Shown here piece after piece: positions 39,046 through 48,276 of a DNA stretch of 64,000 nucleotides. Origin of the DNA: Cellvibrionaceae bacterium. GTDB taxonomy: Bacteria > Pseudomonadota > Gammaproteobacteria > Pseudomonadales > Cellvibrionaceae. Within the stretch, counting starts at the first letter, position 1; each line of letters opens with the position of its first letter. The DNA is taken from NCBI GenBank assembly GCA_028281575.1, contig JANQJP010000015.1:31481-95480 (forward strand), given 5' to 3'. The notes beneath the pieces were generated by a model. It did not search any database and was not told the origin of the DNA. It worked only from the letters and a program-made list of their open reading frames with translations. Both the position numbers and the translations under genes were made by a program.

Positions 39046-39078
39046 GTACGGCCTCTATTAGGGGCGGGTGTTCAAGAA

Positions 39079-40062
39079 TCAGGTACCCCTAACCACAAGT
39101 TCTGCTGGCAGCAAAATGGACTGTGGCGAGTCGCCCTGTATTTTCTGTATTAGTGTTTCGCACAGTAGTTTGCCACAACGAGGGATGTTTTGTCTTACTG
39201 TAGTGATCGGTGGGTTGTAGTATGCGGAAATTGAAATGTCATCGTAACCAGTAACAGAAATATCTTCCGGAACATTAAGGCCGACTTCTGAAAGCGCTTT
39301 GATTGCGTTCATCGCCATAATGTCACTGCACGCAAAAATAGCATCAAATTCGAGATTGCTGTCTTGCGCCAAACGCAAGGTGTTGTATGCCTGGTTCGGT
39401 TCAAATGGACATTTTAAAACCAAACGTTGATCCAGTGCGATGTCTTTTGAGTGAAGTGCTGCTTCATAGCCTTCGTAACGAAGTTTGACTTCGGGTACGC
39501 TGGTGTCGCCAAGAAATAAAATTCGTCGTCTGCCTATGTTCAACAGGTGATTTACCGCATCGCGAGCGCCGCGGCGGTTATCGGTAGAAACACAGGTATA
39601 TTTTTGGTCTGGAAGCATAGCACCCCATACAACGAATGGAAAATCTGTTGTATCTACTAAGTCATTCAGTCCCAGATGAATATCACTTTGCCCCATAAAA
39701 ATCGCACCATCTACATTGAGCTGAAAGGGTTTTTGGCGCCAGGTCTGTTTGTTGGCACGAGAGATCAGCAGGTCATAGTCGTGCTCCGTTGCGTAGTCCG
39801 CTATTGCACCGAGCATGTCCATAAAAAATGGATCAGAGACATGTTGGTTTGGTGCATGTTGAAATGGGATGATGATGGAAATCGCTCCAGTACGCCCAAG
39901 CCGGAAATTGCTCGCCTGACGATCAATAAAGTAGTTTTGTGTTTCAGCGATGGCCATGATTTTGGCACGTGTGGCTTCGCTGATTAAGGGGCTGTTGTTG
40001 AGAGCTCGTGATACCGTTGAACTAGAAACACCGGCCAATCGAGCAATGTCGCTCATTTTCAT
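39079..40062 (-). CDS. scrR: LacI-family regulator of sucrose utilisation
   Basis: A 327 aa repressor. The N-terminal helix-turn-helix reads SDIARLAGVSSSTVSRALNN, followed by the hinge and a periplasmic-binding-protein-like effector domain (GAISIIIPFQ, VSTDNRRGARDAVNHL, SVTGYDDISISAYYNPPITTVRQ). It probably binds the three operator-like sites at 34042, 40172 and 40344. It is divergent from fructokinase and leads the scrR-sapC-halogenase set. The assignment to sucrose rests on its neighbours. Confidence 0.9.
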   Translation of the reverse strand: MKMSDIARLAGVSSSTVSRALNNSPLISEATRAKIMAIAETQNYFIDRQASNFRLGRTGAISIIIPFQHAPNQHVSDPFFMDMLGAIADYATEHDYDLLISRANKQTWRQKPFQLNVDGAIFMGQSDIHLGLNDLVDTTDFPFVVWGAMLPDQKYTCVSTDNRRGARDAVNHLLNIGRRRILFLGDTSVPEVKLRYEGYEAALHSKDIALDQRLVLKCPFEPNQAYNTLRLAQDSNLEFDAIFACSDIMAMNAIKALSEVGLNVPEDISVTGYDDISISAYYNPPITTVRQNIPRCGKLLCETLIQKIQGDSPQSILLPAELVVRGT

Positions 40063-40171
40063 TTGTCTAACTTCTTATTTTTGGCAGTGCTTCACTTGAG
40101 TGAATCTGCGATTCTTTGAGTCCATATTTTTCGTGGTGGCGATTTTGCGCCAGTAGGGGCCGCCAGCAACT

Positions 40172-40187
40172 GTGCAATCGTTTCCAG
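40172..40187. promoter_or_regulatory. Predicted ScrR operator, scrR side
   Basis: Read on the minus strand the site is CTGGAAACGATTGCAC, sharing 13 of 16 bases with the site at 34042. Weaker than the other two, as often seen for autoregulation. Confidence 0.6.
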
Positions 40188-40343
40188 TGGCCTCGGGGTA
40201 GTTAAGCTTGATCGCATCCTTATGTCAACTATCTTGACTGTGTAACGAGGCTCTAGTCTATAACGTTTTCTACTTGAACTTTAATGGATTTCCTTACTGA
40301 ATAAATTTCTTCAAGTTCATATGTAATTGTTATAAAGCAATTA

Positions 40344-40359
40344 TTGCAAACGATTGCAT
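40344..40359. promoter_or_regulatory. Predicted ScrR operator, scrK side
   Basis: TTGCAAACGATTGCAT, identical to the 34042 site at 15 of 16 bases, about 114 bp upstream of the fructokinase start. Confidence 0.75.
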
Positions 40360-40472
40360 AAATTGCTACTGTTCGCTTCGAGTTATCTGGCGGCGGCAGA
40401 ATCTTCAGTCTTGATGCCGGGTAATTAGCGTTAACTGTATCGGGCATGTGCCTGCGAAGAGACCATAAAATA

Positions 40473-41375
40473 ATGAAAAAGAGTTGTTTGGGTGCCATAG
40501 AGTTTGGCGGTACAAAGGTCATTTGTGTTGTTGCGGAAAAGTATGACGCCGTTATAGCGCGGATACGCATAGATACAAGCTCGCCCGATATTACGTTGCC
40601 CCAGATTCAAGCTTTTTTTAAAGAGCACGGCCCCATATCTGCCCTTGGCATCGGGACTTTTGGTCCGGTGGATGTCAATCCAAAATCGCCAAATTACGGT
40701 GTGATTCAAGCAACACCGAAACCTGGCTGGGAGGGTGTAAATTTATCTACATACTTTGCCGAGAGCCTGGGTTGCAACGTTGTTGTTGATACCGATGTAA
40801 ATGCTGCCGCATTGGCGGAGCATCGGCATGGTGCTGGCCGAGGCTTGGCAAATATTGTCTACGTAACGGTTGGTACTGGTATCGGCGGTGGTGTTATTGC
40901 GAATGACCAGCTTGTTAGTGGTATATCGCACCCTGAGCTTGGTCACATTGGCTTGCGTCGTCACGCTGATGATAGGGATTTTGCGGGTTGTTGCCCCTAT
41001 CACGGTGACTGCGCTGAAGGCCTGGCAAGTGGAGCAGCAATTGCCGCTCGCTGGGGAAAACCACTCAACGAATTCGATGTGTCTGATCCTGCATGGGATC
41101 TTCAAGCGTATTATCTCGCAGAGTTATTTCACGCAATAACACTGATGTATTCCCCAGAGCGTATTATTGTTGGCGGAGGTGTGTCGAGCGAATTTCTGCT
41201 CCAGAAAGTTCGTCGCAGTTTATATATAGCGATGGCGGGTTACGTTGCTGCCCTTAAAGATGAAAGTAGTTTAGATCAATACCTTGTCCTTCCGACGCTT
41301 GGCAACAGTGCAGGTTCTGTTGGCGCTTTCTTGTTAGCGGGTCGCGCAGCCAGCGTAGAGATTTCTCCCAATTAG
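40473..41375 (+). CDS. scrK: Fructokinase, ROK family
   Basis: A 300 aa sugar kinase. I use ATG 40473 (MKKSCLGAIEFGGTK), the longer frame from 40446 having no support. Seen: ATP-binding IEFGGTKV, catalytic VDTDVNAAALAEHRHG, VTVGTGIGGG, and the zinc region HIGLRRH...CCPYHGDC, followed by EGLASGAAIAARWG, the form usual in ROK fructokinases. It phosphorylates the fructose released by sucrose phosphorylase. First gene of the scrK-scrP-scrT operon. Confidence 0.93.
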   Translation: MKKSCLGAIEFGGTKVICVVAEKYDAVIARIRIDTSSPDITLPQIQAFFKEHGPISALGIGTFGPVDVNPKSPNYGVIQATPKPGWEGVNLSTYFAESLGCNVVVDTDVNAAALAEHRHGAGRGLANIVYVTVGTGIGGGVIANDQLVSGISHPELGHIGLRRHADDRDFAGCCPYHGDCAEGLASGAAIAARWGKPLNEFDVSDPAWDLQAYYLAELFHAITLMYSPERIIVGGGVSSEFLLQKVRRSLYIAMAGYVAALKDESSLDQYLVLPTLGNSAGSVGAFLLAGRAASVEISPN

Positions 41376-41399
41376 TATTCTTTAAAAACGAGTCGAGTT

Positions 41400-42878
41400 A
41401 TGAAAAATCAGGTTCAACTTTGCACCTACGTCAATCGCCTTGGGGGCGGAAACATTGAGACTTTAACGAGTATTCTGAACACCGAGTTAAACGATTTGTT
41501 TTCCGGGGTTCATTTACTGCCCTTTTACTATCCGATAGACGGTGAAGACGCTGGTTTTGACCCGATTGACCACACCAAAGTCGATAATCGTTTAGGCAGC
41601 TGGGCCGAGGTGAACGAGCTATCGAATAGCTTTGAAATTGTTGCGGACTTAATTGTAAATCATATATCCGCGGACTCACCGCAATTTCAAGACTTTTTGG
41701 AAAAGGGCAGTGAATCGGCATTCGCACCGCTGGTGCTTACTTACAGCAGCGTGTTTCCCAATGGCGCTAGCGAAGAAGAATTATTGGCGCTCTACCGGCC
41801 CAGACCGGGATTCCCATTTACAAAAATGAGCCTGAGAGATGGTTCGACGAAAATGATTTGGACAACGTTCACATCCAAGCAAATCGATATCGACGTGAAA
41901 TCAGAGGCAGGGAATACCTATTTAAATAGCGTCCTGGACGCGCTGCACGAAGGCAGCGTAAAAATGCTCAGGCTAGATGCTGCGGGATATTCGATTAAGA
42001 AACGCGGCACCAGCTGTTTCATGACAGATGATACCTTCGCATTTATTGGGGAATTAACGGATCGAGCATCCAAACGAGACATGGAAGTGCTGGTAGAGAT
42101 CCACTCGCACTATAAAACGCAAATCGAAATCGCAAAGCGCGTAGATTGGGTCTACGATTTTGCCTTGCCGCCGCTCGTTCTCCATACCTTAATAAAACGC
42201 GATAGTGCACCTATCAAAGCCTGGTATGACATAAGCCCTCGCAATGCGATAACAGTACTCGATACCCATGATGGAATTGGAATTATCGATATCGCACCGG
42301 ATGAACAGGGTGAAGGTCTATTAAACGCTGAACAAATTGATGAGCTGGTTGAGAGTATTCACGAACTCAGCAATGGTGAAAGCCGAATGGCAACTGGTGC
42401 GGCTGCATCTAATGTTGACCTCTATCAGGTGAATTGTACCTACTACAGCGCGCTGGGATCTGATGACAATACGTATTTACTGGCTCGGCTTATTCATTTT
42501 TTTTCGCCGGGGATTCCACAGGTTTATTATGCAGGTTTGCTCTGTGGCGAAAACGATATGGCGCTTCTCGCGAAGACCCGTGTTGGACGGGATATCAATC
42601 GCCATTACTACCAGCGTGAAGAAATTGTAGAACAAATTGAAAGGCCTGTTGTCAAGAACTTGATGAGTTTGATTAAACTTAGAAATCAACACCCGGCTTT
42701 TGACGGCGAGTTTAGTTGCCTTTCGTGCGGGACTTCTGAATTAAAGTTAAAGTGGACTGGTTCAGCGGCCAGCATTGAGTTAAGCATTGACTTGTTGGAA
42801 CTGACCTTTGAAATAGTCAGCAAGCAGGGTGATTTTGCAAAAACTGCAACTAATTTTGATCAAGTCAGCAATCTTTAG
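41400..42878 (+). CDS. scrP: Sucrose phosphorylase (GH13)
   Basis: A 492 aa GH13 enzyme that splits sucrose with phosphate to glucose-1-phosphate and fructose. Catalytic residues are in place: nucleophile Asp193 in MLRLDAAGY, acid/base Glu233 in LVEIHSHY, and Asp291 in LDTHDGIG, each one position from the known Asp192/Glu232/Asp290 of the Bifidobacterium enzyme. The GAGFDPIDHTKVD-like segment near residue 52 is also typical. It follows fructokinase by 24 bp. A related glycoside phosphorylase (for example sucrose-6-phosphate or glucosylglycerate) remains possible. Confidence 0.93.
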   Translation: MKNQVQLCTYVNRLGGGNIETLTSILNTELNDLFSGVHLLPFYYPIDGEDAGFDPIDHTKVDNRLGSWAEVNELSNSFEIVADLIVNHISADSPQFQDFLEKGSESAFAPLVLTYSSVFPNGASEEELLALYRPRPGFPFTKMSLRDGSTKMIWTTFTSKQIDIDVKSEAGNTYLNSVLDALHEGSVKMLRLDAAGYSIKKRGTSCFMTDDTFAFIGELTDRASKRDMEVLVEIHSHYKTQIEIAKRVDWVYDFALPPLVLHTLIKRDSAPIKAWYDISPRNAITVLDTHDGIGIIDIAPDEQGEGLLNAEQIDELVESIHELSNGESRMATGAAASNVDLYQVNCTYYSALGSDDNTYLLARLIHFFSPGIPQVYYAGLLCGENDMALLAKTRVGRDINRHYYQREEIVEQIERPVVKNLMSLIKLRNQHPAFDGEFSCLSCGTSELKLKWTGSAASIELSIDLLELTFEIVSKQGDFAKTATNFDQVSNL

Positions 42879-42922
42879 CTAATCTAAACTTAGATAAACA
42901 AATTACTAAGCAGAAAACTTAT

Positions 42923-44158
42923 ATGAACCAGTCAGAAGATACACGCAACTTGGGCAAGATTCGTTGGCTCACTTATATGATGTTCATGATGTTTGCGATG
43001 ACAACTGATGCGGTTGGCAAAATCATTCCCGAGGTCATGGCAGAGTTTGATCTGAATATGACGGAGGCCGGTTTGGTGCATTATGCGCCAATGGCAGCTA
43101 TTGCTATTGCGGGTATCGGCCTGGGTTTTCTCGCGGATAAATTTGGGCGAAAGCAAACAATCCGTCTGGGTTTGGCTATTTTTGCCTGCGTGTCTTTCTT
43201 GTTTGCGATAGGTAATTCCTTTTGGTACTACCTAATGCTGATGGTGTTTTCCGGTCTCGCGGTAGGTATTTTTAAAACTGCTGCGCTTGCGCTTATTGGT
43301 GATATATCCCGTTCAAATCGCGAACATACCAGCACAATGAATGGTGTCGAAGCGTTTTTTGGTGTTGGCGCAATAATAGGCCCACTGATTGTCACCTGGC
43401 TTATCGCGTCCGGTGTTCATTGGAAATGGCTCTACGTGATCGCCGGGATTTTGTGTTTTGTTTTAATTATTGTATCGGCGACAGTAAAATATCCTACGCC
43501 AACCCAGAGCGATGCGCACGAAAAAATAAATGTAGTTAATACAATAATGCTGTTGAAAAACAAATATGCTGTTGGTTTTTCGTTAGCTGCATTTTTATAT
43601 GTTGCCACTGAAAGCGCAATATACGTTTGGATGCCCACATTTTTGCTTGGTTATGACGGAAATTTTGTTTGGTTGGCGGTTAATGCATTGACAATATTCT
43701 TTGTTCTTCGTGCACTTGGGAGATTTATGGGTATTTGGTTAATGGCGCATTTTAATTGGGCAGTTGTTACATTTTGTATGAGCGGTGCCATCCTTATATG
43801 TTTTGCTTTGTCAGTGTTTTTTGGAAAAAATGTCGCGGCGGTATTATTGCCATTGTCCGGTTTATTCATGTCGGTGATGTATCCGACAATAAATTCTAAA
43901 GGCATTAGCTGCTTCGAAGCGAATCAACATGGTAGTGCCGCTGGGATTATTTTATTCTTTACCGCACTTGGTGCCGTATTTGGTCCGTTGGCGATGGCGA
44001 TTGTTGGTGATATGTTCGGTGGGAACGCCTATTACGGCTTTGTTGTCGCGACCTGTTTTGCGTTTATACTGTTCGTCGGTTTTTTGTATAACCTGGTATT
44101 TAGCCCTGTCGAAAAGCGTCTGCAGGCGATGGAGGCGAGTGTTTACCAGCAGCGTTAG
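42923..44158 (+). CDS. scrT: MFS transporter, probable sucrose permease
   Basis: A 411 aa protein with 12 predicted TM helices. The loop 2-3 MFS motif reads GFLADKFGRKQTIR. It is the last gene of the operon after sucrose phosphorylase, and a MFS permease named ScrT sits in the same place in Alteromonadales sucrose loci. It would bring sucrose across the inner membrane after TonB-driven outer-membrane entry. Its stop overlaps that of waaA by 4 bp on the other strand. Confidence 0.88.
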   Translation: MNQSEDTRNLGKIRWLTYMMFMMFAMTTDAVGKIIPEVMAEFDLNMTEAGLVHYAPMAAIAIAGIGLGFLADKFGRKQTIRLGLAIFACVSFLFAIGNSFWYYLMLMVFSGLAVGIFKTAALALIGDISRSNREHTSTMNGVEAFFGVGAIIGPLIVTWLIASGVHWKWLYVIAGILCFVLIIVSATVKYPTPTQSDAHEKINVVNTIMLLKNKYAVGFSLAAFLYVATESAIYVWMPTFLLGYDGNFVWLAVNALTIFFVLRALGRFMGIWLMAHFNWAVVTFCMSGAILICFALSVFFGKNVAAVLLPLSGLFMSVMYPTINSKGISCFEANQHGSAAGIILFFTALGAVFGPLAMAIVGDMFGGNAYYGFVVATCFAFILFVGFLYNLVFSPVEKRLQAMEASVYQQR

Positions 44159-45426
44159 TGGATGTTTGCGTCGATAAGCTCGATCAACTTTTTCATAGCG
44201 CCCCGGTTTTTCTCAGCGATCTGTTTGGCAGCGTTCCCCTGAGTACGTGCTCTATCGGGGTTCTCTAAGATTTTAATAACTTCCTGACTAATCGCCTGTG
44301 CGTCGGGGGTAATTGTCAACGCGCCTGCGTCGCGAAGTTCATTTGCGATGGTTAAAAAGTTGTAGGTACTCGGCCCTGAAATAATAGGCAGTCCCCAGGC
44401 GGCGGGTTCAATATAGTTGTGGCCGCCGTTGGAAACTAAACTGCCTCCAATAAATGCGATATCTGCCACGCCGAGAAGCATCAACAGTTCGCCCATCGTG
44501 TCGCCCACCATAATATCGAAATCTTGGTCATTATTTTGGCTTCGGCGAATAGTATTAAACCCGCTGTTCACACACAATTTATGTACTTGGTCAAAACGTT
44601 CGGGATGACGAGGTACTAAAATTAAATACACGTGTTTATGCTTTTTTCTAATCATCGTATAAGCATGCAAAATAATTTCGTCTTCGCCGCTATGAGTACT
44701 CGCCGCAATCCAGATCAATGTTTTTCGCTCCGCGTTGATCGCATGCTTAAGTGCGTCAGCTGTTTCGCGTGTCGTATCGTCAATTTTTAGGTCAAATTTA
44801 ATGCTGCCAGTCACGTGTCTGCTCGACTTTTTTAAACCCAGTTGCAAAAAACGATCAGCATCGGTGTCATTTTGTATCGCTGCGATGGATATTTTATTTA
44901 ACATAGGGCTACTTAATGCGCGAAGGTGAGCGTATCCGCGCGCGGATTTTTCAGATAGACGCGCATTGGCTACAATTATCGGAATTTTTTTTTGTGAGCA
45001 GAAGTGAATGATATTTGGCCACAACTCAGTTTCCAGGCAGACGAAAATAACAGGTTTAATTTTATTTAAGAAGCGTTTTACAAAAAGCGGTGTGTCGTAG
45101 GGGCAGTAGCAATGAAATACCGCGTCCCCGAATACGTCTCTCACGCGGTCCGAGCCGGTGGGTGTTGTCGTCGTGACGACAATATCGTAATTGCCAGTAT
45201 CCAGGTAGTGTTGAATTAGTGGCCGTGCGGCAATAAATTCACCGACACTTACCGTATGAAACCAAAGTGTTGGTGTATCACCTTGCGGTTTTTCAATAAG
45301 TCCAAATCGTTCCCGCCAGCGTTTGCGATAGGCCGGCGCCGCTTTCCCACGTCGCCACAGCCGTAAAAGTAAAAACGGCAGCGCGATATAAAAAATAGCA
45401 GAATAAATATGGCGCATATAGATCAA
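44155..45426 (-). CDS. waaA: 3-deoxy-D-manno-octulosonic acid (Kdo) transferase
   Basis: A 423 aa inner-membrane-anchored GT-B enzyme that attaches Kdo to lipid IVA in the LPS inner core. An N-terminal membrane helix is followed by LWFHTVSVGEFIAARPLI, ETELWPNIIHFC, ANARLSEKSARGY and, in the C-terminal lobe, AFIGGSLVSNGGHNYIEPAAWG. All are family landmarks. It follows msbA by 17 bp, in keeping with the LPS role of both. Confidence 0.96.
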   Translation of the reverse strand: MIYMRHIYSAIFYIALPFLLLRLWRRGKAAPAYRKRWRERFGLIEKPQGDTPTLWFHTVSVGEFIAARPLIQHYLDTGNYDIVVTTTTPTGSDRVRDVFGDAVFHCYCPYDTPLFVKRFLNKIKPVIFVCLETELWPNIIHFCSQKKIPIIVANARLSEKSARGYAHLRALSSPMLNKISIAAIQNDTDADRFLQLGLKKSSRHVTGSIKFDLKIDDTTRETADALKHAINAERKTLIWIAASTHSGEDEIILHAYTMIRKKHKHVYLILVPRHPERFDQVHKLCVNSGFNTIRRSQNNDQDFDIMVGDTMGELLMLLGVADIAFIGGSLVSNGGHNYIEPAAWGLPIISGPSTYNFLTIANELRDAGALTITPDAQAISQEVIKILENPDRARTQGNAAKQIAEKNRGAMKKLIELIDANIH

Positions 45427-45443
45427 TTTAATGTCGGCAGATT

Positions 45444-47210
45444 CTAGGAGGCGTCGACCTGAGTTGTATAGAGGCCAGCGTATAAACCATTTTTTTCGAT
45501 GAGCTTATCGTGGGGTCCCATTTCAACAATCTCCCCCTGGTTTAAAACGATAATTTTATCGGCATTTTTAACGGTGCCCAGCCTATGGGCAATTACCAGC
45601 GTTGTGCGATTTTTCATAAGGGTTTCCATCGCATCCTGGATAAGTTTCTCCGATTCGTTATCTAGCGCGGAGGTAGCCTCATCCAGTAACAGTATCGGGG
45701 CGTCTTTATAAATTGCCCGCGCTATTGCGATCCGTTGTCGCTGGCCGCCAGATAGTCGGTTGCCATTCTCGCCCACCTCGGTATCGACGCCGTGCTCCAG
45801 TGCCATCACAAAATCATAGGCGTTGGCGTGTTTTAACGCTGAGTGCAGACGAGCGCTGTTTATTTCTTTGCTTCCATAACACACATTTTCCGAGATGCTA
45901 GCGTCGAAAAGCACAGCATTTTGGCTGACCACAGAAATATTTTCGCGCAAGTTACTCAGCTTTAGCTCGCTAATATTAATGCCGTCAATGCTAATGTCTC
46001 CACATTGTGGCGAGTAGAAGCGCAGCAGTAAATTCGCAATGGTCGATTTGCCACTGCCCGATGGACCAACAAGTGCGACGTTTTCTCCCGGGGCGATAGA
46101 AAATTCGAGTCCTTTAAGTACAGGCTTGTCACTTTCGTAATGAAAGAGCGTGTTATTGAATACAATTTCTCCCTTAGCATCGTGTAACAGACGAGCGCCT
46201 GTGTCGTTTTCCACTTCCGTATCGAGCACGCCGAATATGGAATCTGCCGCCGCGAGACCCTTTTGAATAATGGATACTATTTTGCTCAGTTGTTTTATGG
46301 GTTTCCCTGCTGTGCCGGCCGCGGTCACAAAGGCTACGGCGCCACCAGGGTCTTCTTTAGACCAAAATAACAGCACCAGAAAAAAAGTGACTGCGATGGC
46401 GATAGCAATCACGAAATGCATGACGGGTGCCTGCAGGGCATTTACCCGATCAAATTTAGTGCTGTATTTTAAGTTGTCGTCTGCAGCGTCGCGAAACCGG
46501 GCGCTTTCAATTTTTTCTGCGTTGTAGCTTTTTACGGTTTGTATACCCTGAATTGCCTGGTTGGTTACATGCGTGACTCGACCTACGGTAAGCTGTATTT
46601 TGCGGCTCACTTTCCTAAAGTAGCGCGCAGCGATAAAAACCAGACCTGAGAGCACTGGCGTTGTGATCAGAAAAACAAGGGTGAGCTGCCAGTTGTAATA
46701 AAACATAAGGATCAGCAAACCCATTAAAAACATGCCTTCCTCGAACAGGATTTTTATCGCGTTGGTGATAGACCCTTTCACTTGTTCGATATTGTAAATA
46801 ATGAGTGAAATTTGCTGGCCGCTGTTGCGGATGTCGTAAAATGACTGTGGAACGAGCAGGAGCTTGTCAAAAACCTCTTTGCGGAGTTGGTTGACCACTT
46901 TGAGACCGACGAGGCCGATATAGAAATGGCCAAAGTAGTAACCAATACTGCGAAAAAAACTCAGAAAAATGACCACTGCGGGTAATAAAAAAATGCTGCC
47001 GCTAAGATCGCTGGGAAAGTGTGCAACCCAGGCAGTGGGTTTTCCTCCCAGGGTATTGACGAATAGCTCGAGCGCCCTGAGCAAAAGTGTTTGCATCGAC
47101 GCAAATAGCACAAAACCGAAGAAGCTAATTGCAAATAAAAATTTATATTTAAATGCGTAGCGTAAAAGGCGTGGGTAAGTATCTTGATTGGGAGTTTGAG
47201 AAGAAGACAT
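45444..47210 (-). CDS. msbA: Lipid A export ABC transporter MsbA
   Basis: A 588 aa half-transporter: six TM helices in the first 320 residues and a C-terminal ATPase with Walker A VGPSGSGKSTI, signature LSGGQRQRIAIARA, Walker B LLLDEATSALD and the H-loop VIAHRLGT. It flips lipid A-core across the inner membrane. It lies between ilvE and waaA on the same strand. Confidence 0.95.
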   Translation of the reverse strand: MSSSQTPNQDTYPRLLRYAFKYKFLFAISFFGFVLFASMQTLLLRALELFVNTLGGKPTAWVAHFPSDLSGSIFLLPAVVIFLSFFRSIGYYFGHFYIGLVGLKVVNQLRKEVFDKLLLVPQSFYDIRNSGQQISLIIYNIEQVKGSITNAIKILFEEGMFLMGLLILMFYYNWQLTLVFLITTPVLSGLVFIAARYFRKVSRKIQLTVGRVTHVTNQAIQGIQTVKSYNAEKIESARFRDAADDNLKYSTKFDRVNALQAPVMHFVIAIAIAVTFFLVLLFWSKEDPGGAVAFVTAAGTAGKPIKQLSKIVSIIQKGLAAADSIFGVLDTEVENDTGARLLHDAKGEIVFNNTLFHYESDKPVLKGLEFSIAPGENVALVGPSGSGKSTIANLLLRFYSPQCGDISIDGINISELKLSNLRENISVVSQNAVLFDASISENVCYGSKEINSARLHSALKHANAYDFVMALEHGVDTEVGENGNRLSGGQRQRIAIARAIYKDAPILLLDEATSALDNESEKLIQDAMETLMKNRTTLVIAHRLGTVKNADKIIVLNQGEIVEMGPHDKLIEKNGLYAGLYTTQVDAS

Positions 47211-47268
47211 CTATGAGTCCGATATACATGCCATTGGCCCGCCGTCCAGCGGGCTCTGGCAAAGAATA

Positions 47269-48198
47269 TTACTCCTCTACGGAGCTTAACCAGCTGGCGT
47301 GCTCATTGAGCTCACCTTTTACTGCGCGAAAATAAAGTTCCTGCAGTTTGGTCGTTATCGGGCCGCGATGCCCTTTGCCTATGTTGCGGCCGTCGAGTTC
47401 ACGAATCGGCAAAACTTCGGCCGCCGTCCCGGTAAAAAATGCTTCATCAGCGACATAGACTTCGTCGCGCGTAATGCGCTTTTCTCTAATTTCATAGCCG
47501 CAATCAGATGCCAGGCTAAAAATCGTCGCTCGTGTAATGCCGTCCAAACAGGAAGTGAGTTCCGGTGTGAACAAAATACCGTCTCTAACGATAAAGATAT
47601 TTTCACCGCTGCCTTCTGCGACATAGCCTTCGTTGTCCAGTAGCAGCGCTTCCTCGCAACCGCAGTCCAACGCTTCTTTTAGCGCGAGCATTGAATTTAT
47701 GTAGTGGCCGTTTGCCTTTGCCTTACACATTGAAATATTGACGTGGTGCCGCGTATAGCTCGATGTGCGAACTTTGATACCCCGGTCGCGGGCTTCCGGC
47801 GACATATAAGAGGGCCAGTGCCACGCAGCGACAATAACGTGGGTTTTAAGATTATCCGCGCGCAAGCCCATGCCCTCGGAACCATAAAACGCCATTGGTC
47901 GCAGGTAGGCTTCGTGCAAATCATTTTCGCGAACGACGAGCTTTTGCGCTTCGATAAGTGCGGTTTTATCCCAGGGCATGTGCATATTCATGATATGCGC
48001 TGAGCGAAAAAGTCGGTCGGTGTGCTCGTTTAACTTAAAAATCGCCGTGCCGTATTTGCCAGCGTCATAGGCACGCACGCCCTCAAATACACCCATGCCG
48101 TAATGCAAAGTGTGAGTGAGAACATGAACGCGTGCATCGCGCCACGGGACGAGTTCGCCGTCAAACCAAATCAGGCCGTCGCGATCAGCAAAAGACAT
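47269..48198 (-). CDS. ilvE: Branched-chain amino acid aminotransferase
   Basis: A 309 aa fold-type IV PLP enzyme making Leu, Ile and Val from their 2-oxo acids with glutamate. Seen: LHYGMGVFEGVRAY, the PLP lysine segment CKAKANGHYINSML, EALLLDNEGYVAEGSGENIF and TPELTSCLDGITRATI. It lies between glnE and msbA as in pseudomonads. Confidence 0.96.
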   Translation of the reverse strand: MSFADRDGLIWFDGELVPWRDARVHVLTHTLHYGMGVFEGVRAYDAGKYGTAIFKLNEHTDRLFRSAHIMNMHMPWDKTALIEAQKLVVRENDLHEAYLRPMAFYGSEGMGLRADNLKTHVIVAAWHWPSYMSPEARDRGIKVRTSSYTRHHVNISMCKAKANGHYINSMLALKEALDCGCEEALLLDNEGYVAEGSGENIFIVRDGILFTPELTSCLDGITRATIFSLASDCGYEIREKRITRDEVYVADEAFFTGTAAEVLPIRELDGRNIGKGHRGPITTKLQELYFRAVKGELNEHASWLSSVEE

Positions 48199-48276
48199 AG
48201 TGTGCTCCAGTTTACTGCTTGGGCGAAGGTGGCCAGTGCCACGCCGTTCTGCCCATTTTACAATTCATTTTTACGC

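Larger units (their letters stand above)
40063..40472. promoter_or_regulatory. Divergent control region, scrR and scrK
   Basis: About 410 bp between divergent starts, containing two operator-like sites: one about 110 bp ahead of scrR, one about 114 bp ahead of scrK. This spacing suggests each promoter has its own operator and that scrR controls itself. No ORF worth calling. Confidence 0.7.
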
